A DNA stretch of 48,872 nucleotides. It comes from Entamoeba invadens IP1 (taxonomy: Eukaryota; Evosea; Mastigamoebida; Endamoebidae). The notes beneath the pieces are model-generated. The model did no database searches. It saw only the letters and a program-made list of their open reading frames with translations, and was not told the origin of the DNA. Positions within the stretch are counted from its first letter, which is position 1. Every line of letters starts with the position of its first letter. The stretch lies in the NCBI RefSeq assembly GCF_000330505.1, contig NW_004443692.1, positions 700,467 through 749,338 on the forward strand. The letters are read 5' to 3'. This document shows, piece after piece, positions 32,189 through 40,913 of the stretch. The position numbers and the translations under genes were made by a program.

Positions 32189-33733
32189 CTAAGAATAGGG
32201 GTTGTAGTTCTCTTCTTTAGAACATGGCGCTTTTAAGACATTCATACTTGTCATTACATCAACTATTCGACACAAATCATTGTCTGAGTAGATTCCGGTT
32301 TTGGTTTCCAATTTATACATTACACCTTTGTCCCCAAGATCTGTACATGAAACTCTCGTATGCACTATCGACCCTTTAACAACTCGAGAAAGTACTAAAG
32401 GATAGTCGAGTGTCTTTTTAGAAACTCTAAATAAGTACGTCCCATCAAGAGACCCCGTCAATTTAGCTTGAGATTCTTCTCTACTGTAATTTGGATAGTA
32501 CCAATCTGCTTTACACATCTTCAGCATTTTAGCAAAGAGTGTCTTCTTCTTATAAAATTTGCCGAACAACCGAATTAAAAATCCGAAGTGCTCCAAATTC
32601 ACTTGATTGTTCTCGCTTAAATACTCAATCAGCCGATTTATGGTGCTTGGCTCTTTTACACCAAACGTGTCACACAGATTTTCCACAAAAGTTTTTATGG
32701 GAACAACTTCATCGGCAGAATTTCCTAACGCAAAGTGCGTGTTCCACCACATAAGAGCCGAGTGGAAGCTCACAACAAATACAATTCGTAAATCAGAGAG
32801 CATTTTAATCAATTGATTTATGTCTGGTCTTTTACTTGGATCGGTTGTCCAACATTCCTCAATTATGTTTTCAACGTTCTTTGGCACTTTAGTGTTATAA
32901 GACAGTTTCACTCGTTCAATTTCATTTTGAAGTTCTTTCTTTTTGAGTCCATCTTTTTCGTTTTCGGCTTTTTTAAAATTTTTGCACATAAATTTACGTG
33001 GGAGGGTCGGGCGGACACCATTTTTAATTAACGTACAAAACACAGTTTGAAGGGGCTCTTTTGTTTTCTTCATGAACTCGGTTAACAAATTCTTACAGTA
33101 AAAGAGCTCCCACATCGTCATTCCAAGGGAATAAATATCAAGTGATTTGTCATACCGGTCATCATATACTTCAGGCGCACAATACAATAAACTTCCTCGA
33201 AATTCTTTTGTCGGACGTTTTGCAGACTCTGCAAATTTGAAGTCGCAAATTTTCACGTCTAAATTTGGTTGGATGAGGAAGTTCGAGGGTTTGATGTTGC
33301 GGTGAATTAAATTGAATCTGTTGTGTAACCATTGCACGCCAAGACAACAACGCTCGAATAAAACAACTTTCTGGATTAGACTAAGAACTTGCTCTGTTTT
33401 ACCTGCTATAACATTTTCAAGAGTCAACTCAACATATTCAGTTATTACAGCAAACACATTTTCTATCAAAGAAAACCCCATATAAAGTACTATATTATTG
33501 TGGTTCAATCCAGACAAAAACTCAATATCTTTCAAAAAGTCTTGAGCATCAAGTTTTGGTTTGTGGTCAAAAACTTTCACACAAACTGTCTTCCCACTGA
33601 ATTGTGCACGATATACAGAACCAACAGAACCAACCCCAATCAAACTCTTCTCAGGGTCAAATGATATAAAAGAAGAATCAAAAAAGAGAGAACTCTTTTT
33701 CAACAATTCAAATTGTTGTCGTGGTGTGCTCAT
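32189..33733 (-). CDS. SHK-type protein kinase-SH2 protein with degenerate catalytic motifs (probable pseudokinase)
   Basis: A single exon of 514 residues with ATG at 33733. The kinase fold spans about 25-318: glycine loop IGVGSVGSV (32-40), the ATP-site Lys in VCVKVF (K53), the catalytic loop reading HRNIKPSN (144-151) instead of HRDxxxxN, DFK (164-166) instead of DFG, APE (186-188), DIYSLGMTMWEL (199-210) and a closing WTTDPSKRP. About 411-495 are an SH2 domain: WYYPNYSREESQAKL, GTYLFRVSKK with the phosphotyrosine-binding Arg at 436, and HTRVSC. Kinase-then-SH2 order is that of the amoebozoan SHK proteins. Loss of the catalytic Asp and the DFG Gly argues against phosphotransfer while the SH2 pocket looks intact. 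A promoter-like AGAACT lies about 20 bp upstream of the ATG. Confidence 0.88.
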   Translation of the reverse strand: MSTPRQQFELLKKSSLFFDSSFISFDPEKSLIGVGSVGSVYRAQFSGKTVCVKVFDHKPKLDAQDFLKDIEFLSGLNHNNIVLYMGFSLIENVFAVITEYVELTLENVIAGKTEQVLSLIQKVVLFERCCLGVQWLHNRFNLIHRNIKPSNFLIQPNLDVKICDFKFAESAKRPTKEFRGSLLYCAPEVYDDRYDKSLDIYSLGMTMWELFYCKNLLTEFMKKTKEPLQTVFCTLIKNGVRPTLPRKFMCKNFKKAENEKDGLKKKELQNEIERVKLSYNTKVPKNVENIIEECWTTDPSKRPDINQLIKMLSDLRIVFVVSFHSALMWWNTHFALGNSADEVVPIKTFVENLCDTFGVKEPSTINRLIEYLSENNQVNLEHFGFLIRLFGKFYKKKTLFAKMLKMCKADWYYPNYSREESQAKLTGSLDGTYLFRVSKKTLDYPLVLSRVVKGSIVHTRVSCTDLGDKGVMYKLETKTGIYSDNDLCRIVDVMTSMNVLKAPCSKEENYNPYS

Positions 33734-34285
33734 GAAATAAGGACAGTTCTAAGTTGCTCGTTTTTCGATTAAAACATTCACATTTGTAAACTGCACTTCT
33801 TTCTGTTATGTTTTTTGGGTAATAAATCTGTACATTTTGAAGTAATTATATTAATTATTATAATGAACTATATAAAATCTTTCAAAGCAGAATAAAATCA
33901 ACCAGTTTTGACCCAAAATACATCAAAAACAATTTACACAAGATGTAGTTCACCATAACTAAATCACAAAAACTATATTTTTACTAATGTAATTAATTGA
34001 ATTTAATTTTTTGTCACTGAACCCCATATAGCTTTATTGATAATAAACATTTTATAAATAAGTCTAACATAATCATTATATTTTTTTTTGAAAAAGCAAA
34101 GAAGTAAAAATCTTTTCAAAATTCAACAATTAATTATTTCAATAACAATCAGTATTTAGTCTTTTTTTGCATCCAATTATATTTTCCATTTATTTTATTT
34201 ACTGTTGAATAAAATATAATAAAAATGACAAAGATTTTATTTCAATTTTTATTTTTTAATTATTTTTTCTTGTTTTTTTAATTGA
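33734..34285. other. AT-rich gap between the kinase-SH2 gene and the MULE
   Basis: This presumably holds the kinase-SH2 promoter at its left end. No ORF or RNA was seen. It ends at the target-site duplication of the transposon. Confidence 0.6.
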
Positions 34286-34294
34286 AATTTTTAG
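34286..34294 (+). repeat. Target-site duplication of the MULE, left copy
   Basis: AATTTTTAG lies directly before the left TIR. The identical 9-mer follows the right TIR at 36851-36859. Nine base pairs is the normal duplication size for Mutator-like elements. Confidence 0.9.
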
Positions 34295-34401
34295 GGGACC
34301 GACTAATTTCACCACCACTTCTATAAATAAAAATATTTATTTATAAAAAAGATGACAATTATTAGTAAATGCTCAATTTCAATTTATAATAACAATAATA
34401 A
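34295..34401 (+). repeat. MULE left terminal inverted repeat (107 bp)
   Basis: It pairs with the reverse complement of 36744-36850 over 107 bp with a single visible mismatch. The inner boundary is sharp: after AACAATAATAA the two sides diverge. Confidence 0.95.
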
Positions 34402-34451
34402 TCAGGGTTTTATATTAATATCAATATCAATAACAATCTAATAAACTTAAA

Positions 34452-36655
34452 ATGAGTTTACCAAACGCAATGGAAAAAATTGAACCTTCTTTTGGTAACC
34501 CGACACCACCTTGGATGTTCGAAAAAATACATTCAACACCTTTTGATATAGAAAAAGTGACAACAATTGTCAAAGAAGCCACTATAATTACGATAGGAGG
34601 TGTTAAGTATTCTTTGTTTTCATCACAACATACCGATAAGACTAAACTCATACAGAAATTTTGTTGTTGTTTTAATGGATGCACTTGCCAAATGAATGTC
34701 CGCGTTTCTAAAGATAGAAAATACATTGAATCAATTTTTACAACAACACAATCATTCATTTGATGTTTTACCAGCACGTGCACAATACATTTTTGATTTG
34801 GAGAAGATTGAAAAATGCAAGTTTTGGCACGTACGGGTCTTAAGCCAGCTCAGATAGCTTCATCATGTGAGATTGCTGTTAATTCAAAAAGAATAAAATA
34901 TATGTTACAAAATGAGTATGATTCAAGAACGTCTGATCAAGCAAAGACTTTGTTGTTTTATTGTGTTGATTTGAAAGATTTTATAACTCATGTAATCAAA
35001 ACACAAAGAGGACAATTTGATGCTTGTTATTTTCTCAATGTCAAATATTCCAAACCACTTGAAACTCCGATATTTATTGACGACACTGCACTCACAAATC
35101 ACTTTAATTTTACTTTGGTTGTCGGAGTCTGTGGAGATCACAATGGAAACACTCATATTCCATTTTTGCACTTTTAAGAAATCGCACGACGATAAGATTT
35201 GAAAACTTCTTTCTTTTCTTACGTAACAACGGGGTGATAATGGAGTGTGCATTTTGTGATAGATGTCTTGCTCAAAAGAATGCTCTTCTTTCAATATTTC
35301 CCGGTATTAAAGTGTTTCATTGTATTCGACACATTAAAAGAGATCTACAAGTAGCATTTGGGAACAACTCAGTTATAATAAAACTTTTCGAAGAAATGAT
35401 TGCCGGCGTTTTAAACGAAAAAGACTTCATTTCAGAATTGATGAAGCATTCAGGGTATGAACTTAGCTCTAAACAAGTTGAAAAAATCAATGACTGTATA
35501 AAAGATAGTGATATAAAAACAGGAGATTGTTTAGCGTCGGATGCTGAGTTATTTTTGGAAACTTTGATTGAACTCAAAGATCTAAGAAAAAATCAAAAAC
35601 CCAAAATCGAAAAAAAGGATAAAATCAGAGTTTTGGAAAACTTAATTAAAGAAAAAGACTCGTGGTTGCCATCTTCTGTTCTTGTGTACACCAATTCTCA
35701 AACAACAAATAGGATAGAAGGCTACTTCGGATCTTATAAACAGAAACGCGGGAACGTGGTTTGTATACTCGTGGAAATTGTCAAAACGGTGATTAATGAT
35801 GCTAGAAAATTTGATTTGAACTCTCATAAAGAAACGTTTGTCAATATTGAAGTAGCACAATACATTATTCCACATGACATTTTATTTAACATAAGTTCTT
35901 ATATAGTAAATAAAATATGTAATATGTACTCAAATTGGAAAATAATAGAAATTACTGAAAATGAATGTACCTTCACTTCGTGCACTTGTAAATCTTTTAA
36001 TTTGTTTCATTACCCGTGTATACACATTATCAAAAAGTGCATTGAATTTACCAAATTCCCATTGTCTAGACTTTGCTTTGGGAGAGAAGTGTTTCTTTCT
36101 AATGAGTTTAAAAAGGCTACCCACACAAAAGAGACTAGAGAAGAAACCAATAATTGCTATCCAAAAACGCATAGTGATCTTCAATACAATCTAGAGGAAA
36201 TAGAGCCCATTTTAAAATCAAATCCGGATCGCTTAACCGAGTTCTGGAAATTGGTAGAAAGATGCAGAATAAACAAAAAGATGGAAGAGGAGTTAGTGAA
36301 AGTGGATATGGTTATTAGTAAACCACCCACACAAGAAACATCAGATGCAAACAAAGCCACAACTCAAACTGAAACTACGGTAATATTGGCCACACATGGA
36401 CCAGATTTACCAATTAGTAGAGAGAGCTCGATAAGAAGAAGCGTTCTTCGGTTTGGAGAAAACTTAATAGACCCAGTGAGACAAAAACAGACTGGACCTT
36501 CACCAAGAAGACTTGTAGAAATGGTAGAAAATAAAGGTAGATTTAAGAAGCCAACATTATGTAATGTAGAACATAAAAAACGAAAAATAACTCAATGTGG
36601 AAGGTGTCAACAATATGGTCATAACAAACAAACGTGTCCAATGATTAAGAAATAA
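34452..36655 (+). pseudogene. MULE transposase, interrupted by three frameshifts
   Basis: Reading order is 34452-34763, a short segment in another frame (about 34741-34811), 34815-35177, then a long 3' ORF open from about 35172 to 36655. An N-terminal C..C..HNH zinc-binding module (CCCFNGCTCQMNV, then HNHSFD in the shifted frame) precedes helix-turn-helix-like sequence (ARTGLKPAQIASSCEIA). The DDE transposase core shows FIDDTALTNHFNF (first Asp), CAFCDRCLAQKNALLSIFPG (second Asp), FHCIRHIKRDL (the MULE CxxH) and TNRIEGYFGSYK (Glu). A SWIM finger, CTCKSFNLFHYPCIH, and a CCHC knuckle, CGRCQQYGHNKQTC, follow. Each frame change coincides with a homopolymer (T5 at 34735-34739, A5 at 34811-34815, T4 at 35172-35175), so they could be real decay or sequencing errors. 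No GTTTGT intron explains them. Confidence 0.88.
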
Positions 36656-36743
36656 TTTGCAACTTAGTGAATAATTTGTGGTTTGTAAATATGAAAAATT
36701 ATAAGTAATTAGTAAGTTTATTCGAAAAACAAAAAAAATATTT

Positions 36744-36850
36744 TTATTATTGTTATTATAAATTGAAATTGAGCATTTACTAATAATTGTCATCTTTTTT
36801 ATAAATAAATATTTTTATTTATAGAGGTGGTGGTGAAATTAGTCGGTCCC
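36744..36850 (-). repeat. MULE right terminal inverted repeat (107 bp)
   Basis: Inverted copy of 34295-34401, ending GGTGAAATTAGTCGGTCCC. It starts 88 bp after the transposase stop. Confidence 0.95.
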
Positions 36851-36859
36851 AATTTTTAG
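36851..36859 (+). repeat. Target-site duplication of the MULE, right copy
   Basis: AATTTTTAG, identical to 34286-34294. Confidence 0.9.
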
Positions 36860-37105
36860 TGTTATTTTTTTTCTTTTTTAAAACTATAAACTAGTAATTA
36901 TTAATTATAAATATTATTATATTAAAAACGTTACAATTTGTTAAATTAATTTTTTTTCTTTCTACAAAATGGACTTTCTTGTGCTAAATTTATAATTAGA
37001 TTTGGTAATAATAAAGCCCAAATAATAAATAGGGTTTCATTTTTTTTCAAATTTTCCACAATTCGAAACATCAAAAAGACAAAACAACAAAAATGAATTA
37101 TAGAC

Positions 37106-38089
37106 TCAAGCAAAGATCTCTTCGACTTCAGGCCTGATTTGATCCCATTGCTCGTCAGTTAATTTAGCTCCCATTTTTTGGATAACTTTTGAGGACACGA
37201 GTGATGCGGCTTTACAGCATTTATCGTACGACGCTCCTCTAATATATCCCGCCAAAAATGTCCCTGCATATGAGTCACCAGCTCCAGTTGTGTCAACAAC
37301 TTTTTTGACTTTGAATGGTTCGATTTTCACGGTTTTGCCGTTCATTTTTACGATGGACCCTTTTCCACCCAGTTTCACAATAGGTAGCTTCACTATTTGA
37401 CTTAACATATCAAGACTTTCATATGGGTCTTCAACCCCAGTTAATGCCTGAGCTTCTTCTTCGTTACAAAAAAGGATGTCGACGTAGTCTCGAATGATTT
37501 CGTCGAAGAAGTCTTTCATTGAGTTAATAACATTAAAAGATCCAACGTCGAGTGAAATCTCTAAGCCTTGCTCTTTAGCCACTTTCATCATTTTTCTAAA
37601 CATGTCGTGGTCATTCATTAAATACCCCTCAGTGTGTAATACCTTCACCCCTTTCATGACTTGCTCGTTTATATCATTTGCACAGAGTGTTGAAGCTGCT
37701 CCCAAGAACGTGCCAAATGTCCTTTCCCCATCGGGGGTGATGAATGCATTTGCACACCCTGTCGCCATATCAGTCAAAACAAGGTTTGGTGTTATTCCGG
37801 AATTCACACAATCGGCTTCAAACGCTTTGCCATTGGCATCTTTTCCAATTTTACCCTGTAAAGTACACTTGACACCTAAATGAGCAACGGAATGAATACA
37901 ATTCGACGCAGACCCACCAGACACAACTATTTTGGGGTACTTACTGACTACCTTCAAAATGGTTTGATTTTGTTTCTCGTTAATAAGTTGCATTGATCCT
38001 TTTGGAAGCTCAAGTTCGGTCAAGACTTCGTCCGGGACGTTGCAAAGTAAGTCGAGAAGTGCGTTTCCGATTCCAAGAACTGTCGCCAT
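37106..38089 (-). CDS. PfkB-family nucleoside/sugar kinase (adenosine-kinase-like)
   Basis: A single exon of 327 residues with ATG at 38089. PfkB signature 1 is VVSGGSASNCIHSVAHLG (55-72). Signature 2 is DTTGAGDSYAGTFLAGY (266-282), with the anion-hole GAGD and catalytic base Asp272. GNALLDLLCNVPDEVL near the N-terminus, the substrate-side segment and DILFCNEEEAQALTG (about 204-218) fit the adenosine kinase/ribokinase superfamily. The reaction is ATP-dependent phosphorylation of a sugar or nucleoside hydroxyl. Length and N-terminus favour an adenosine-kinase-like member, which in a purine auxotroph such as Entamoeba would serve salvage, but substrate cannot be read from sequence. All catalytic residues are intact. 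Confidence 0.92.
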   Translation of the reverse strand: MATVLGIGNALLDLLCNVPDEVLTELELPKGSMQLINEKQNQTILKVVSKYPKIVVSGGSASNCIHSVAHLGVKCTLQGKIGKDANGKAFEADCVNSGITPNLVLTDMATGCANAFITPDGERTFGTFLGAASTLCANDINEQVMKGVKVLHTEGYLMNDHDMFRKMMKVAKEQGLEISLDVGSFNVINSMKDFFDEIIRDYVDILFCNEEEAQALTGVEDPYESLDMLSQIVKLPIVKLGGKGSIVKMNGKTVKIEPFKVKKVVDTTGAGDSYAGTFLAGYIRGASYDKCCKAASLVSSKVIQKMGAKLTDEQWDQIRPEVEEIFA

Positions 38090-39488
38090 GTGTATATCTC
38101 TATTATATTTTTTGTAGTTAAATAGAGGAGGGTTGGAAACTGAGAGAAAAAACAGTATTTCATTCTAACTATAAATAGATTTTCTTTCTTATTCTAACAT
38201 GACACAAGGCAAATAATGTCTTTTTAAATCACTAGAAGAATTATTCTATTTTATTATTAAGTTTATTCGTTTAATTGATGGAATTGTTCGGGAGAGGATT
38301 AAAGATGGCATTGTATGTATTAGTGTATTAATCTGGCACACTTCTTTTATTACTTTGAAACCCAAAACAATTCAATATTAAATATTAATAATTAAATAAT
38401 TTATAACTAATTCATCAATAATTTGAACTACACTTTTTTGGGGTTATTTGAAAAACAGAAGAAAAGAAGAGTTCATTGAAAAAATGTGGTAAGTGGTGTG
38501 TAACTTTCTTCGAATTAAATTGAGGACAATTATTATAATACTAAAGTTATGTTTATTAAATGTTTTAATACAGTATAAATTACAAACATTTTAATACATT
38601 TTAATACAAAAACAACAATCTAGTAAATTAAAAACAATAACAACTAATATTTAATAATAAGTTAATTTAAAATTAAAATAGAATAAAAAACATTTTTTTT
38701 TTCAAATTGTTTAAAAAATAAATTTGATTGTTTAATTATATTTTTAAAAATAATAACTAAAAGAATAAATCATAATTAAAATAAAAAACTAATAATAAAT
38801 ATATTTTTATAAATATATAGATAGTGACAAATAAACAAATAAACTGTTTCTCTGTTTTAGAGAAATTGTCTTTGAGGTTAGAAATAGATATTATTCAAAA
38901 GCAAAAACAATCGAACAATTATTGGCAAGATTAAATCAATACAACACAAATAACGAAAGTTCAATACAATTAAATATACCAAAGATGACGCAACCCCTTC
39001 GGTTGTTGAATCCACTCAACATATTATTAAGACACTTTAGATGGAAAACCAAAGTTAAGTGTTTTAATGATGAAATATTTGAAAATTGCTTCTTTAATTT
39101 TTGAATCTTATTACTTAAAAGCGAGCAAATTCTATTTAATTTTTATATCTGAAAGTGATTATGGGATAGATGAGCCAAACGTGATATTGTCTTAATTCAC
39201 TTTATATAATCAGCTAAACCAATATAGTTTAATTTTAATTAAATAACGAGTATAAATTATTTTAAATTAAGATAAAATTTATTAAATTATTACTTAAAAT
39301 CTTTGAAATATTCCATTATTTATAGTTCAAAAGACCGACTTTTTTATTTATACACTCTCGTTTATAAATCAATAGAGTAACAAATAAAAGGAAAACAAAT
39401 TCTATAAAATAGTAAAAATTAATCAAACAATATAGAGTAATAATTAATTAGCAATAATAATACTATTATTATTGTGTAATAATAATAA
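38090..39488. other. AT-rich gap with one orphan exon-like ORF
   Basis: The left part is the PfkB promoter region. The rest is A/T tracts, apart from the exon-like segment at 38861-39104 (listed separately) and 3' DNA of the Rab gene. Confidence 0.55.
38861..39104 (+). other. Orphan exon-like ORF, possible gene relic
   Basis: After a pyrimidine-rich stretch ending CTGTTTTAG (acceptor-like, 38852-38860), a frame is open to a stop at 39104. It encodes about 80 residues with sensible composition (YYSKAKTIEQLLARLNQYN, PRLLNPLNIL-like, RHFRWKTKVKCFNDE). It has no ATG in a useful position and no upstream exon could be found. It may be the last exon of a short gene or a decayed fragment. No family was recognised. 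Confidence 0.25.
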
Positions 39489-40206
39489 TTAGCAGCATTG
39501 TTTTTCTTGTTGTTGAGTTTGATTGTCTTTATTTTGTTCCAAGGAGACTTCCTGCATGTCTCCGACCTTTTCGGGTAAGACTCCTTGGTCCAAAATCGTG
39601 GTGACAAGTTGGGTGAACATTTCTTGGACACCGTTCCCACTTTTTGCAGATACAACGAAGTGTTGAAGTTTCACACTATTCACAATATCCTCTTGCTCTT
39701 TACTCAATTCTCCTGTCACATCAATTTTGTTTCCAACAAGAAAAACGACGCCGTCTACACTCTCCTTCTTCAACTCGTTTATCCAGTAACTCACTTGTTT
39801 TAATGAATCGAAATTTGTTGTATCGTACACGATTAATACACCTTGTGACCCACGGTAATAACTTGTTGTGATGTTTCTAAATCTTTCTTGACCAGCTTTG
39901 AGTCATTTTTTGTTCTGTTATAATTGAGTGTAACTCACCCTCCCAAATATATTCTGTATTGACAAACCGGTGTCCCAAAGTTGTAGCGTTACTGTTTCTC
40001 CTTTGTACGATATTTTCTTTGACCTATAATCGCATCCAATTGTACTGGTAGTGTCAAATATAAATTTCTGGTCGCAGTACTGTCTTAGAAGGGCGGTTTT
40101 CCCTATTGGTAAATGTTTTGAATTAGTTCAAGTACTTTGTGAATTACAAACCAACACCACTGTCCCCAATCAATAAAATTTTCAACGATGTGGCACTATC
40201 GGCCAT
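39489..40206 (-). CDS. Rab-family small GTPase, three exons
   Basis: Exons are 40206-40152, 40102-39968 and 39895-39489. The introns are 40151-40103 (49 nt, GTTTGT...ATAG) and 39967-39896 (72 nt, GTTTGT...AAAG). The product is 198 residues. G1 GDSGVGKT (about 13-20) and G3 WDTAGQE are each split by an intron and restored on splicing. The switch I region is FDTTSTIGCDY. RFRNITTSYYRGSQGVLIVYD is a Rab-type RabF segment. G4 is NKID and G5 is SAKSG. The Gln of DTAGQ is present, so GTP hydrolysis should be normal. The C-terminus EKQCC is a double-Cys geranylgeranylation site. It cycles on membranes to direct vesicle traffic; which Rab it is cannot be assigned, as Entamoeba has a large expanded set. 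Confidence 0.95.
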
Positions 40207-40913
40207 TTCACTGTATACTTTTTTTAGTTCTTATGATTAATTCGACATTTTTAGAATATGGAAGTTGTCTCATTTCTTCATCTGATTATAGTTATTTATT
40301 AATTTCTTAATTATAATTTTGTGTTATCTAAAATGACTTTACTCAATCTCTTTGATAATTTGTTTTCATCGAAAACCTGATATTTTATTGAGAATTTATT
40401 ACTTTTTGAATACAACTTTTTTAAATTTAAATATTATTTTTTAATTTATAACTATACATCGTAGTTTGTTATTTCTATTATATAACTAATATTATATTAT
40501 ATTTAATAATATATCAATTTCATGTTTATTAGAACTTTATAGTTGATTATATAATCGAAATAATAAAAATTCATTATAATGAATAATAAAAATATTATAA
40601 TCATTTTGATTTGGAAACTAACAAATTAAATAATAAAATATAGTAAAAAAATTATATAATAATAAAATGCTCTATTTATTAAACACAATAATTAAATAAA
40701 TATAATTAATATGAATTATTATTATAATAATAATTATACTATTTAATAACAAATTTAATTAATAGTTACTGGAATAAATCAATTTGGATTACCTATTGAT
40801 ATTAATAGAAACTGTCACTGTTTTTTTGACATTATTTACCATCAAAAGACTTGAGAAATATTGATTTTACGCCTCAAAAGAAATAAAACTTAATAAACAT
40901 ATCGAACCAAGTG
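40207..40913. other. Divergent promoter region
   Basis: About 700 bp of AT-rich DNA between the Rab and helical-repeat genes. ATCGAACCAAGTG lies just before the ATG at 40914 and is GAAC-like. Nothing else was seen. Confidence 0.55.

Larger units (their letters stand above)
34295..36850 (+). mobile_element. Mutator-like DNA transposon (MULE), 2556 bp
   Basis: The element is defined by 107-bp terminal inverted repeats beginning GGGACCGACTAATTTCACCA and by a perfect 9-bp target-site duplication (AATTTTTAG). It encodes a MULE-type transposase read left to right. The two TIRs differ at one base (CTT versus CCT in the 24th-27th positions), suggesting a recent insertion. It sits between the kinase-SH2 gene and the PfkB kinase without disrupting either. 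Confidence 0.95.

Noticed and set aside
34427..35294. Minus-strand ORFs within the MULE
   Set aside because: They are antisense to the transposase with no recognisable domain. The transposase motifs are all on the plus strand.
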